Assembly: GCF_021462225.1 (NCBI RefSeq)
Contig: NC_061798.1
Location: 22,094,820-22,158,819, forward strand
Origin: Girardinichthys multiradiatus
Lineage: Eukaryota > Chordata > Actinopteri > Cyprinodontiformes > Goodeidae
Reading direction: 5' to 3'
DNA length: 64,000 nucleotides
Shown here piece by piece: positions 1 through 10,050 of this stretch; position 1 is the first letter of the stretch, and each line of letters opens with the position of its first letter. The notes under the pieces are model-generated. The model made no database searches, was not told the DNA's origin, and saw nothing but the letters and a program-made list of their open reading frames with translations. The translations under genes and the position numbers were made by a program.

Positions 1-1007
1 TCTGGTGACTGTGCAGGCCATGGGAGATGTTCAACTTCACTTTCATGTTCATCAAACCAATCTTTCACCAGTTTTGCTTTGTGTATTGGTGCATTGTCAT
101 CCTGATACACGGCACCGCCTTCAGGATACAATGTTTGAACCATTGGATGCACATGGTCCTCAAGAATTATTCGGTAGTCCTTGGCAGTGACGCGCCCATC
201 TAGCACAAGTATTGGGCCAAGGGAATGCCATGATATGGCAGCCCAAACCATCACTGATCCACCCCCATGCTTCACTCTGGGCATGCAACCGTCTGGGTGG
301 TACGCTTCTTTGGGGCTTCTCCACACCGTAACTCTCCCGGATGTGGGGAAAACAGTAAAGGTGGACTCATCAGAGAACAATACATGTTTCTCATTGTCCA
401 CAGCCCAAGATGTGCGCTCCTTGCACCATTGAAACCAACTTTTGGCATTGGCATGAGTGACCAAAGGTTTGGCCATAGCAGCCCATCTGTGTATATTGAC
501 CCTGTGGAACTCCCGACGGACAGTTCTGGTGGAGACAGGAGAGTTGAGGTGCACACATTCTGCTGTGGTTTGGGCAGCCGTGGTTTTATGTTTTTTGGAT
601 ACAATCCGGGTTAGCACCCGAACATCCCTTTCAGACAGCTTCCTCTTGCATCCACAGTTAATCCTGTTGGATGTGGTTCGTCCTTCTTGGTGGTATGCTG
701 ACATTACCCTGGATACCGTGGCTCTTAATACATCACAAAGACTTGCTGTCTTGGTCACAGATGCGCCAGCAAGACGTGCACCAACAATTTGTCCTCTTTT
801 GAACTCTGGTATGTCACCCATAATGTTGTGTGCATTTCAATATTTTGAGCAAAACTGTGCTCTTACCCTGCTAATTGAACCTTCACCCTCTGCTCTTACT
901 GGTACAATGTGCAATCAATGAAGACTGGTTACCAGGCTGGTCCAATTTAGCCATGAAACCTCCCACACTAAAATGACAGGTGTTTCAGTTTCATTGTCCA
1001 ACCCTTT
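1..1007 (-). mobile_element. Tc1-type DNA transposon, cut by window edge
   Basis: The first kilobase reads as a Tc1/mariner-superfamily transposon on the minus strand. Its 5' terminal inverted repeat lies at about 975-1007 and reads, on the minus strand, GGGTTGGACAATGAAACTG followed by AAACACCTG, which I recognise as the end of a family very common in fish. The transposase start is 155 bp inside that end. The other inverted repeat and the transposase C-terminus lie outside the window, so neither TA target duplication nor full length can be judged. Confidence 0.9.
3..821 (-). CDS. Tc1-like transposase, partial (C-terminus off window)
   Basis: The minus-strand frame starting at ATG 819-821 stays open to the window edge, about 273 codons of a family usually near 340. 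It would cut and paste its own element: Tc1 transposases bind the inverted repeats through an N-terminal paired-like helix-turn-helix and cleave with a DDE catalytic triad. Visible are the N-terminal MGDIPEFKRGQIVGARLAG type helix, the first catalytic Asp in LFSDEST, the glycine-rich HGGGSVMVWAA segment, and the second Asp in QDDNAPIH. The third acidic residue lies beyond the edge. I saw no stop or frameshift in the part present, unlike every other transposase in this window, so this copy could be young. Whether it is intact cannot be decided here. Confidence 0.88.
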   Translation of the reverse strand, partial: MGDIPEFKRGQIVGARLAGASVTKTASLCDVLRATVSRVMSAYHQEGRTTSNRINCGCKRKLSERDVRVLTRIVSKKHKTTAAQTTAECVHLNSPVSTRTVRREFHRVNIHRWAAMAKPLVTHANAKSWFQWCKERTSWAVDNEKHVLFSDESTFTVFPTSGRVTVWRSPKEAYHPDGCMPRVKHGGGSVMVWAAISWHSLGPILVLDGRVTAKDYRIILEDHVHPMVQTLYPEGGAVYQDDNAPIHKAKLVKDWFDEHESEVEHLPWPAQSP

Positions 1008-1110
1008 GAACTAACTTAGGCAATAATTGGTATATGTTCGAACAACCATTCACAATGCAAGATCAGATAAAATATTATTTTAATAAAATAATTTAAAAAA
1101 TGATTTGCTG

Positions 1111-1380
1111 AAGAAAACCAACCTTCTAGATGACTAATTCTGAATGGTGTTTAATTAGCTGCCTGTATTTATTAAGGTAGTATTTAAAGAAATATTATTA
1201 AGGAAATATTAAAATAATATTTAAGGAACTATTATTTTGAATAAGAACCAAACCTTTTGGATAAATGGGTCTTAATGGTGTATAATTAGTTATCATGTTT
1301 AGTAAAATAATATTTAGGGAAATATTACTTCCTAGATTGGAAACTAACAACCTTTGTGGGTAAATGATCTTCAGCGGACT
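1111..1380. repeat. Degenerate AT-rich tandem repeat, about 2.3 units
   Basis: Three imperfect unit starts can be aligned at about 1111, 1242 and 1339, each beginning AA(G/C)..CCAACCTT-like and containing a TTAATGGTGT-TAATTAG motif followed by AAATATTA runs. The spacing is about 131 and 97 bp. The third unit is cut short. Function unknown. Confidence 0.5.
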
Positions 1381-2315
1381 CATAAAGTGGGCAAGCACGT
1401 GTTCTTAGCTGTTAGCGGTTGGAGCTAACAAAAGCTGATGACAAGCTTATAGCTTGACATCAGAATCAAACACATACCTTAAAATAAAAGGGTTGAAATG
1501 CAAAGGGGGAACCACGCGTTATGGCCAATATTCTGTGTTTAAAAACCACCCTTTAATTAAAGTTTGTCTTAACTTTAAAAGCACAACACAGAACACATCA
1601 TTATCTGAACTTCTCAACACAAACAAAAACAAACATCATTAAACAAACATTATTTAGATTATTTAACTCTAAACTGATCTTCTCTGCCCAAACACTAAAT
1701 CTTAACCATGCTGAGGAGAAGTTTTCCTGGGCATTGAGGAAATCATTCATGTGTGGATAAATAAAGGATTAGCTTGCAGTTAGCTGTGGGGATGGGCTTT
1801 TAGCTGGCCTGGCTGACAAAGGCACGTTCGGCTCCAAGAGTGGCCACGATGCAGTGGGGTAGCTCTCGCTACCTGGACGTGCACACAGGAAGGCATACGA
1901 TGCAGTCCTGGCCTTCTTTTCCAGGCCGTGGGGAAATCAGCTTCGATTAGGGCTGCTTCTGGGGGCCTCAGAAAAAAAGCCAAGTCAAGCTTGTCTTATT
2001 ACGCCCTTTATTTGAATGAATGCCGGACACTGGAACAGCAAATCATTACTTAACTTTGTTACTTGTGATCGTAGTCACTCTGGATCCACGTTGAAGAGTT
2101 ATGTCTGCTTGCCAGCAGAAGACATTAGCATGCTATCTTTCCTTCCAGTTCCACTGGGTAATTGTGTGGAAGAGGTCTGTTTATCGAAACCTGGGGTTTT
2201 TATTCAAACAGTGATGTCACAGGAAATCCGCTGTCCTTCTGTTCCTAGTTAAGAGTATATAACTATAATTTTCCCTGCCTTGCAGATCTGAGTTTGTGGA
2301 CACAATTTTGGATTC
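1381..2315. other. Unassigned sequence left of the BEL/Pao element
   Basis: No convincing coding region. The stretch has a GC-richer part (about 1790-1980) and a minus-strand AATAAA at 2007-2012, and a TATA-like run at about 2255-2262, so it could contain a degraded LTR or promoter. I found no copy of the 3' LTR (6800-7098) here, so it is not shown to be the 5' LTR of the neighbouring BEL element. Confidence 0.3.
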
Positions 2316-3218
2316 TTGAGTTCCTGTTTTCTTCGTGTCATACACAGACAAGCATCTGAACCCAAGGCCCGTTCATCCAGCCGTGAGTCTCCATTCCACT
2401 TCAACCTCCAGCCCAGTTGCTCTAGAGCTAGAGAAAGGCAAGACGTTTCAGCTCATAATGTTGGTGGAGCATTTCAGAAGCCATGTTTACTCTGTGAAAA
2501 ATAGCATACGCTAGCAAACTGTAATAAGATCAGAAGTCAGCCACACAAGGAGAAGCTGGACTATCTGAAAGGAAAAGGACTATGCTTTGCTTGTTTGACA
2601 CAAGGACATTTAAGTAAAGATTGCAAAAAACGAGCTTCGTGTGAGCTGTGACTCAAAAGACATCCAACTATGCTTCATGTGTCGCAGGAAAATGACAATA
2701 AGCAAGTAAATAGTAGTCAAAGCATCAATGATGGCAACCCCACCAGTGAGTAATCACATGTGTCAGGAGGATCTTGTGGTGCTATTAGGGCCGGGAAAGA
2801 CATTTGTGTCCTGTCAATTGTGGCTGTTTGTGTTAAGCTCAAGAAAGGCAAAAAGCTCAAAGAGACTTACGCATTTATGGATAATGGAAGTCAAGAAACT
2901 TTCTGCTCGGAGAAGTTAATGAGACAGCTTGGTGTAGAGGGGCAGAAAACTCAGATTTTACTTCATAATATGGGTCAAGAAAAATTAGTACCAGGCTATC
3001 ATGTCTCAGGACTAGAAGTGTGTGGGTTGAAAGAGAGTGTCTATATTGACCTTTCTGATGTTTATACCCACTCTGACATCCCAGTGTCCAAAGACAGCAT
3101 TTCATTACGGGAAGATTTGGAAAGATGCCAACATCTGCATGGAATCGAGCTTCCTCACATAGATGCAGATGTTGGGCTTTTGATAGGCTGTGATGTCTAC
3201 AAAGCTATGGAGCCATGA
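2316..3218 (+). pseudogene. BEL/Pao gag zinc knuckles and aspartic protease (broken)
   Basis: One frame carries this region but is interrupted by TAG at 2502-2504 and TGA at 2649-2651, and ends at TGA 3216-3218. Before the first stop is CLLCEK, the start of the first zinc-binding motif. The CFACLTQGHLSKDC knuckle follows, and the next motif CEL-stop-LKRHP has lost its second Cys to the TGA. The protease domain shows AFMDNGSQETFC, with the catalytic Asp in D-N-G, and ends with DVGLLIGCD, a BEL/Pao hallmark. The final stop replaces the Trp expected after AMEP. The protein would bind RNA and process the polyprotein if restored by readthrough; as it stands it is dead. Confidence 0.85.
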
Positions 3219-3674
3219 GAAGTCATTTACAGTGAAGATGGTGGTCCATATGCAGTGAGAACCATATTGGGATGGGTTGTTACTGGTCCTCTCTGAGAAA
3301 ATGTCTGCACAAGTTCACCAGGTGATACAGTACGTGCTTCTGTGAATCGCATCTTGATTGTTACTGTTGAGGACTTGTTGATGCAGCAGTTCAATCATGA
3401 CTTCCCAGAGAAGGCTAGTGAGGAAAAGCATGAAATGTCAAAAGAAGATGTTCAGTTCATGGAGTCTGTTAATAAAACAGTGGAAAATATTGATGAGCAT
3501 TATTCTATTGGCCTCCTCCTAAGAAACACAGCTACTCAGTTTCCGAACAATAGGAGCTTGGTTGCCCAAAGAGCAGAAAACTTGAAAAAGAAACTTCTCA
3601 AGAATGATGATTTTCATAGAGAGTACAAGAGTTTCATGTCTGATTTAGTGAGTAAAGGCTACGCAGTTAAGTGA
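3219..3674 (+). pseudogene. BEL/Pao pol linker between protease and RT (broken)
   Basis: Same frame as the protease. It reads YAVRTILGWVVTGPL and then hits TGA at 3294, continues with the conserved acidic linker (KASEEKHEMSKEDVQFME, and HYSIGLLLRN), and ends at TGA 3672-3674 after KSFMSDLVSKGYAVK. This linker joins protease to reverse transcriptase in the BEL/Pao polyprotein and has no separate enzymatic role that I know. Confidence 0.8.
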
Positions 3675-4703
3675 AAATTAATGCTCTGCTTCTGAAAACA
3701 AAAGGGTTTGGTACATACCCTTACATGGAGTGTACCATCCACAGAAGAAGAAGCTCAGAGCATTTTTTGTCCGTGCAGCGTCATATCAAGGTGTATCACT
3801 AAACAGGGAATTGTTGCAAGGCCCAGATTTAGCAAATTCCATTATTGGAGTCTTGACACGCTTCAGACATGATTACGTTGCCCTAATATCAGATATAGAG
3901 GCTATGTGTCACCAAGTGAGAGTGCCGCCTGATGACAGTGATTTGCTGCGATTCCTTTGGTAGCCGGAAGGAGACCTGACTGAACCTCTACAAGACTACA
4001 AAATGGTGGTGCATTTGTTTGGGGCCACATCCTCCCCCAGCTGTGCCAATTTTGCCCTGAAGAAAGCAACTAAAGATGCTGGAGACAAAGTGGCACCAGC
4101 TGCAGTTAATGCAGTTATGAATAATTTTTATGTTGATGATTGCCTCCTGTCTGTGTCAGATGAAGGCCAATCCTGTGACATCTTTGGAGATTTAACAGCC
4201 ATCTGTGAAAGTGGAGGATTCTATCTAACAAAATGGATGAGTAATAGCAGATCAATTCCTGAAATGGAAATAGCGAAATAAGTTAAATAGTTGGATCTCA
4301 GCCATGATGTGTTACCTGATGAGAGGGTTCTAGGAGTTAACTGGTGTGCTGAACTGGATGTGTTGAAGATCAGGATCAACACAAGACACATGCCTCAGAC
4401 GAGACGTGGTGTCCTCTCGATGTCAGCGCCATATATGACCCCTTGGGTCTTCTCTCTCCTGTCATACTTCCAGCCAGAATCATTTTGCAAGAATTATGTG
4501 GCAAGAGATGTTCCTGGGATCAGGACATTCCTCCTGAAATGGCACAAAGGATGCAAAAATTGATTTTGGATCTTAAGAAGCTTCATTGTTTTACAGCGAG
4601 GAGATGCCTGAAACCAGCGGGTTTTGGAAAAATCCTGTCTGCACAATTGCATCACTTCGCAGAAGCAAGCGAAAAGGAATATGGAGTCGTGACCTATCTT
4701 TGA
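3675..4703 (+). pseudogene. BEL/Pao reverse transcriptase (broken)
   Basis: RT motifs are spread over several frames. VYHPQKKKLRAFF opens the fingers, SLNRELLQGPDLANS and SDIEAMCHQVRVP carry the first catalytic Asp region, the frame stops with TAG at 3961, then VHLFGATSSPSCANFAL and the active-site NFYVDDCLLS box follow to about 4280, where TAA and TAG occur. A further block (ERVLGVNWCAELDVLKIR) and the thumb/connection LSPVILPARIILQELC extend to 4703. The YVDD catalytic pair is preserved, but stops and a frameshift near 4440 inactivate the enzyme. Confidence 0.85.
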
Positions 4704-5384
4704 ATAGTGAACAGCAGTGGAATAATACACTGCTTTTTCATTATTGATAAATCCAGAGTTTCACATTTGAAGCAAATAACTATTCCAAGACTGGAGTTGA
4801 CAGCGGCTGCTTTTGCAGTGAAAATGGACAAGTTTATGAAAAAGGAGCTGCAGATGCCACTGGAGGAGTCAATGTTTTGGTCAGACAGTACTACTGTGCT
4901 GAAGTACATTTCCAGTGAGAGCATCAGGTTTAAGCAGTTTGTGGCAAACAGAGTATCACTTATCAGAGACAACTCAGAGCCAAGTCAGTGGATGTATGTT
5001 GGCTCAGATTTGAATCCGGCTGATTATGCGTCAAGAGGAGTGAATGCAGATGCATTCCTAAAGTGTCACAACTGGATTGCTGGACCCAAGTTTCTGGCAA
5101 AGAACAAAGAACACTGGCCAGTCATACCGGATATGAAACAAACCTTGAAAGGCGATGTGGGAGTTAAAACTACAATCTGCATGAGTGTTATAGAGGTAAA
5201 TAAAGATCTTTACATCAAGTTCATTAGTCATTACTCAGAGTGGTTTAGGTTGAAAAAGGCAGTTTCTTGGATGTTGAAGTTTAAGCAGCTACTCCATAAC
5301 CTGAGTCAACATGGCAAGTTTCTGATGTTGCAAACAAAGGATTTTTCGAAACCAGAGAAGAAAGCTGAAATGGTTGGAAGATAA
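4704..5384 (+). pseudogene. BEL/Pao RNase H-like domain
   Basis: An open stretch of about 225 codons carries the BEL/Pao RNase H block: KQITIPRLELTAAAFAV (catalytic Glu in RLEL), MFWSDSTTVLKYIS (catalytic Asp in SDS), FVANRVSLI and GSDLNPADYASRG. It is joined in frame to nothing upstream, because a TGA at about 4702 separates it from the RT. The domain would degrade the RNA strand of the RNA/DNA hybrid. The reading frame itself is well preserved. Confidence 0.85.
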
Positions 5385-5696
5385 ATGCAGTTGTTCAGAT
5401 CAAAAGTCAAGGGATCATTACTAACTGCTGTTGATGTTGAGGAAGGAGAAACTGTGATCATCAAACTTTGTCAAATTCAAGGTTTCAGGGATGAGCTTAC
5501 AAGTTTTCAGAGAGGTGACAAACTGAAAAGAAGCAGTCATATTCTTAAACTGAATCCTATTCTCCAAGATGGGATTTTAAGAGTTGCAGGAAAATTGCAC
5601 CAGTCTGTGCTGTCTGTAGATGCTCAACACCCTGTGATTCTTCCTAGAAATCATCATGTTTCCACACTCGTTGTCAGACACATACATCAAGAGTGA
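5385..5696 (+). pseudogene. BEL/Pao integrase N-terminal part
   Basis: An open block follows the RNase H frame after a TAA at 5382-5384. It ends with the conserved DGILRVAGKLHQS segment and HPVILPRNHHVSTLVVRHIHQE, which is the His-rich first half of the integrase zinc-binding domain, then a TGA at 5694-5696. The matching Cys pair (CVVCKR) lies in the next open frame from 5760, so the zinc finger is split by the stop and a short frameshifted stretch. Confidence 0.8.
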
Positions 5697-5759
5697 CACA
5701 GTGGATGAAACTATACATTGTCAAGACTGAGAGAAAGGTTTTGGATTCCATAAGCTGAT

Positions 5760-6788
5760 TTGGTTATCAGAAAAATACAGTCTAAGTGTGTGGTGTGCAA
5801 AAGAATCTCAGCAAAACCTGGAGAGCAAAGAATGGCTAACTTGCCACCAGATCGGTTGACATCTGACAAGCCTCCGTTTACAAATGTAGGCATAGACTAT
5901 TTTGGACCATTTGATGTGAATTGTGGATGGATTACAGTCAAGCGGTATGGTGTGTTATTCACATGCCTGTCTCTTAGAGCCATACACATAGAAGTTGCTC
6001 ATTCACTTGAGACGGACTCATGTATAAATGCATTTAGAAGATTTGTTGCACGGAGAGGCCAGGTGTCTATCATGAGGTCAGACAATGGGAGACACTTGGT
6101 GGGAGCTGAGAGAGAGACGAGAGAAGCAATGAAAGATTGGAATTACTCAAAAATCTCAGATGTGCTTCTGGAGAAGAATATAACTTGGATTTTTAATCCA
6201 CCAGCAGGGTTGCACTTTGGATGCGTCTGGGAAAGAATGATCCGTTCTGTGCAAAGAGTTCTCCATCAAGTTTTGAAGCAGCAGTTTCTTGATGACGAGC
6301 AACTTCAGACTTTGTTTTGTGAAGTGGAAGCCATTGTTAACGGAAGACCAATAACAAGAGTGTCAACTGACCAGAATGATGTAGAAGCACTAACTCCAAA
6401 CCACTTGCTTCTTCTGAAGTCACAACCAGTTCTGCCTCCTGGATTGTTCCAGAAGGAGGATTTGTATACGAAACGGAGATGGAAACAAGTGCAGTACTTT
6501 TCTGACATCTTTTGGAAGCATTTGACAAATGAATATTTGCCCCTTCTACTAGAGAGACAGACATGGACAGTGATGAGACAGAATCTGAAACCAGGAGATG
6601 TTGTTCTCATAGTGGATGAAACATCGCCAAGAAGCTCTTGGTTGATGGGAAAAGTTGAAAAGACTGTTTCAGATTCACATGGACTTGTTAGATGTGTGTT
6701 TGTCAAAACTGAAAGCAGTGGCTTAGAAAGACCTGTGGATAAGTTATGTTTATTGTTAGAAATTGATGTTTTCAGTATATTAGATTAA
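5760..6788 (+). CDS. BEL/Pao integrase catalytic core, uninterrupted
   Basis: A 342-codon open frame, the longest intact element-derived frame in the window. CVVCKR near residue 11 completes the zinc finger. The catalytic core follows: first Asp in VGIDYFGPF, second in MRSDNGRHLVGAE, Glu in FGCVWERMIRSV, that is a D,D,E set. After it come the NGRPITRV block and LTPNHLLLLK, then a DUF5641-like tail (RRWKQVQYFSDIFWKHL, LKPGDVVLI, WLMGKVEKT) ending at TAA 6786-6788. It would insert the element's cDNA into chromosomes. A start codon of its own is not expected because integrase is normally released from the polyprotein. Preservation may be chance or recent age. Confidence 0.85.
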   Translation: MVIRKIQSKCVVCKRISAKPGEQRMANLPPDRLTSDKPPFTNVGIDYFGPFDVNCGWITVKRYGVLFTCLSLRAIHIEVAHSLETDSCINAFRRFVARRGQVSIMRSDNGRHLVGAERETREAMKDWNYSKISDVLLEKNITWIFNPPAGLHFGCVWERMIRSVQRVLHQVLKQQFLDDEQLQTLFCEVEAIVNGRPITRVSTDQNDVEALTPNHLLLLKSQPVLPPGLFQKEDLYTKRRWKQVQYFSDIFWKHLTNEYLPLLLERQTWTVMRQNLKPGDVVLIVDETSPRSSWLMGKVEKTVSDSHGLVRCVFVKTESSGLERPVDKLCLLLEIDVFSILD

Positions 6789-6799
6789 GAAACATACAA

Positions 6800-7098
6800 T
6801 GTTATGTTGGGTTTCAACTGAGTTGTAAATGATGCTTTCTTAGTTGGTAATTGTTATTTCCTGTTAAGAACAATTAGGGGCCAGCTTTATTTATATCAAG
6901 ATGTAATTAAGGTTTGTTATTCTAAGATTGATACATGTTTGTGTTTATGTTTAGTTTATTAGATAAGTTGTATTTGAGAAATGTTGTCAATTCTGGGCTT
7001 CCGTGTTTTTATACAGGAAGTTATCTCATGTTAAGGAATGGGAATAAAGAAAACGGCAGCTTCGACCGAGCCATACAGTTGTTTTACCGTTGGTGACA
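6800..7098 (+). repeat. Probable 3' LTR of the BEL/Pao element
   Basis: Directly after the integrase stop, a segment begins TGTTATG and ends GGTGACA, and contains AATAAA at about 7043. These are the expected TG..CA ends and polyadenylation signal of an LTR. Boundaries are inferred, since no second LTR copy is available for comparison. Confidence 0.45.
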
Positions 7099-8177
7099 AA
7101 AAATAAAACGCATTAATCAGTGTCCTCTCTTTATTTTGTAACTGAAGATATGTAGAAGAAATATAAACAACGAAAGAAAAGTAACAGTTTTGATCCTACA
7201 AGCCAGTTTCATATTGAGAACTTTGGACATGAACATTTAACATTGAATTTTAGTGATTACTTTGGCATTGTTCTAATATAAACAAAAAAGTAGTTTGAGT
7301 CTCTCATGCATCTAATCCAGCTACACATGGCAAAATGGTACAAAAGAAGTTTGAAATTTGAGGAAAACATCACTTTATGTGAGACAAGTAGTGTTTAGGG
7401 AAAAGTTCTGTCATCACTGGAGATGAAGACAGTCAAAATACAAGGGTTGTGCAACATTTCAAAAGATGTAAAAAGTCCCAGTAACTGAAATGTGTAAAGC
7501 TGTCACTACTGTATATCAACTTGAGAGGCTCAACAGCAGTTATTGTACATTGAGGTGTGAATTTCTTTTGTTTTTTACAGTGGGTGTTAAAATAGCTGTT
7601 AAATGACACTGTTATGAAGTACATCTGTGAGAAGCACATTTGATATCACGACTCCAACTCTAAATTATTGCTATAATGTAAGATGAATCCTGTAAATACA
7701 TGGGCAGAACTTGCCATCTCCAATCTGCACCAACTATTTTCTATTTAAACTACTTTTAAAAAAAACATTTTTCTTTTATTTCTTTTTGTTAAACCCAAGC
7801 TGAACGGTATAAGTAAATATCATATATGAAGTTATTTGGAGTTGGCATTTCTGTGTTCCACTGCATGTTTTTTCTCAGATTGCAGGGGAGTTGAAATAAA
7901 GGCAAAAGCAATCTTGTAGACTTGCAAGCAACCAGCAATAGATGATAGTGAATGTTTGTTGGTTGATGCCTCAGCTAACTTTGCTAACATTGCCAGTATT
8001 AAGGTCATGACTAAACACTGTGAAGCAATAAAGAGGAACTTGGGCTCTACTCAAAGTTTAAGCGAATAATTTAGTGAGCATATCACAGAGATCATTGGTT
8101 GAAATAAAGTGGGAGCTGTGCTTTTTGTAGAATATAAACTATCTATGTGTGTAACTGAAATGTGCAGATAGATGAAA
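7099..8177. other. No recognisable feature
   Basis: AT-rich sequence without a supported gene or a repeat I recognise. Confidence 0.4.
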
Positions 8178-8275
8178 GGGAGTAGAGGATAGAGAGAGTG
8201 CAAGGTCATAAATTGGTGAAGGACAAGGGAGTAGAGGATAGACAGAGTGCAAGGTCGTAAATTTGTGAAGGACAG
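8178..8275. repeat. Two-copy 49-bp tandem repeat
   Basis: Units 8178-8226 and 8227-8275 both begin GGGAGTAGAGGATAGA and end GAAGGACA. They differ at a few positions only. Not coding as far as I can see. Confidence 0.85.
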
Positions 8276-8647
8276 GGAAGGCCGGAGACAAGACAAGATG
8301 AACTTGCTGGAAGAAATAACAAGAAGCACTCCTTATTTGGACATAAGGAACTGTTATGCTATACATGAGTGACATGATATATGTATATGTTGAACACCCT
8401 GAGACTTAATAAAACGAGCTGGAAGCGGAGAGAGACCAGAGTTGGGCTCGCAGGTGTTTGGTTGGGGCCTATCTCTCACTCTGCGCAGAGGCGAACATAA
8501 GCTAATTGTACTTTGTGTTTATTTCACTCTTTTGAAACCTGTGCCCAAATCAACGGACCCGGGGAAGCAGAGACGGCTTCGACATTTTCCAAGGGGATTC
8601 AGACTGCAGTCTCTAACAACTGGTTAAGACTGCTCGCCAATAAACCG
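8276..8647. other. Unassigned, weakly LTR-like sequence
   Basis: Contains AATAAA-type signals near 8408 and 8639 and a GC-richer middle. This resembles the R/U5 part of an LTR, but no partner or primer-binding site is visible, so I leave it unassigned. Confidence 0.25.
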
Positions 8648-8783
8648 TTCTTTGTCTGACCCGTCACCCAGAGCCTGTTTGCCATGGGAGACCCTACCAG
8701 GGGCATTTAAGCCCTGATCAACATAGCATCTAGGATGATTCAAGCAATTAAACCCCTCCACCACATTAAGGTTCAAGGAGGTG
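8648..8783 (-). mobile_element. 5'-end fragment of the same LINE as at 21275
   Basis: The reverse complement of this stretch closely matches the 5' end of the LINE at 21275-21425, including CTTAAATGCCCCTGGTAGGG and CCCATGGCAAACAGGCTCT. It is about 135 bp, antisense, without coding capacity. A 5'-end-only fragment is odd for a LINE, which normally truncates at the 5' end. Confidence 0.85.
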
Positions 8784-9299
8784 GCAGTTCATATGATATC
8801 TTGAAATATGGTGCTGACTGGGTAAAGTTTTATATTTGCGGCGGTTTTCAAAGCCTTATATGAAATTGGTCCTTGGGGCTGCTGTTCAGTGTGTTGGGGA
8901 AAAATGCTTATTTTTTCTTCTGCTTCATGAATATAAAAAACGTTGTATTTTATATCACCCAGTATAATGAAACAATTGCAAGATCATGTTCTTGACTTGC
9001 ATGGTAGAATTTACGCTGAATGACCTTCTTGATGCAGCCCTCTGCAATTATCTGGGCTTTGGACAGGCAAAAATAGTCTCACCACCATTTTTGCTGATGC
9101 TCTTTTTATCATACAACACACCTGACACTTTCATTTACCCGTTCCAACTTGCTTGGACGCTTACAAATATACAATATTTATAATATTTACTCATTTATTA
9201 TTATGAACACAAATTTCTATCTATTATATCAAAGTTATATGTGATAAAGTGAATGAAAAAAATACATGGATTAAATTTTTTTTTACAATGAAAAATCTA
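8784..9299. other. No recognisable feature
   Basis: AT-rich sequence with no gene or repeat that I can assign. Confidence 0.4.
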
Positions 9300-9527
9300 A
9301 AAGGTGTGGCATATATTAATATTCAGCCTTCTGGAACAAAACTTTGTGGGACCAGTTTTTAATACAAGCTACAAGCCTATAGGGGAATTTCTCTATCAGC
9401 TTTGAACATCGAGAGACTAGAATTTATTCCACAATTTTCTTTGCTTAAGATCAGGCAGACTAGAGGCAAAGTGTGTTTTACGTCTTGCCACTGATTCTCA
9501 CTTATACTTAGGTCTGGACCTTGACTG
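9300..9527 (-). mobile_element. Tc1-like transposon fragment
   Basis: Carries a degraded block that I recognise from the fish Tc1-like family whose copies also lie at 15100 and 35131: TATCAGCTTTGAACATC, then a TGCCACTGATTCTCA segment and GGTCTGGACCTTGACTG. It stops exactly where the LTR at 9528 begins, so the LTR element inserted into it. Confidence 0.7.
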
Positions 9528-10050
9528 TGTCATGATGTGTCAATGTTAGGGTTTTGAGTTTGTGTTTTGTTTTGTTTATTTCCTTCTCAGTCAGTGTTGT
9601 GTTTTTGTTTACTTTTCTCAGCCAGGTGTTTTCTTATCATCCAAGTCATTAGATGACTTCTGTTCATTCTTACTCCCTATATTCTTGTTTCACGTGTTTG
9701 TATTTTCCGATAGGCTTGTTTTTTCCCTTGGTTTTATTATTTAGTCTAGTTTCATTCTACATTTCTACATTAGTCTACATTTCCCCTCAGTTCTCTACAG
9801 CCTGCTCCACACCTGTTCCATGTTTCCTCTGATGACTTGCCTCCCTGTTTGTTGGCTTTCCTTGTTCCCTGCTGGTTCCTACTGTTTTCTCCCCTGTCGC
9901 TACGTGGCTCTATGTCTTTGTTCTGACTCATCCATGTAAGTCATTGTTATTATTATTATTATTATTAAAGAAGAAAGCTTTCAAGTCTCCATGCTGCTCT
10001 TGATTGTTCGTCTGCACGTTGGTCCAAACAAATGACAACATCCCATGACA
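9528..10050 (+). repeat. 5' LTR (523 bp)
   Basis: Begins TGTCATGATG and ends CCCATGACA. An ATT microsatellite lies near 9948-9968 with ATTAAA just after it as a possible polyadenylation signal. The flanking 5 bp on the left are GACTG (9523-9527), but the matching right-hand TSD is lost. Bases 9871-9880 are complementary to the sequence just after the LTR. Confidence 0.85.

Larger units (their letters stand above)
2316..7098 (+). mobile_element. BEL/Pao LTR retrotransposon, 5'-truncated and mutated
   Basis: A plus-strand retrotransposon whose order of domains is zinc knuckles, DUF1758-type aspartic protease, reverse transcriptase, RNase H, integrase and a C-terminal DUF5641-like region, which is the BEL/Pao layout. 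No matching 5' LTR or gag N-terminus is seen, so it is 5'-truncated. At least five in-frame stops and several frameshifts break the first two thirds, several looking like TGG to TGA changes. The integrase at the 3' end is uninterrupted. It cannot transpose by itself. Confidence 0.92.

Noticed and set aside
272..604. Minus-strand 110-codon frame and overlapping plus-strand frames in 1-921
   Set aside because: They lie in wrong frames over the Tc1 transposase, which reads from 821 to the window edge in a different minus-strand frame.
6305..6706. Minus-strand frame of 133 codons
   Set aside because: Antisense shadow of the BEL integrase.
8276..8647. An endogenous retrovirus LTR
   Set aside because: Poly(A)-like signals are present, but no partner LTR, TSD or primer-binding site could be found.
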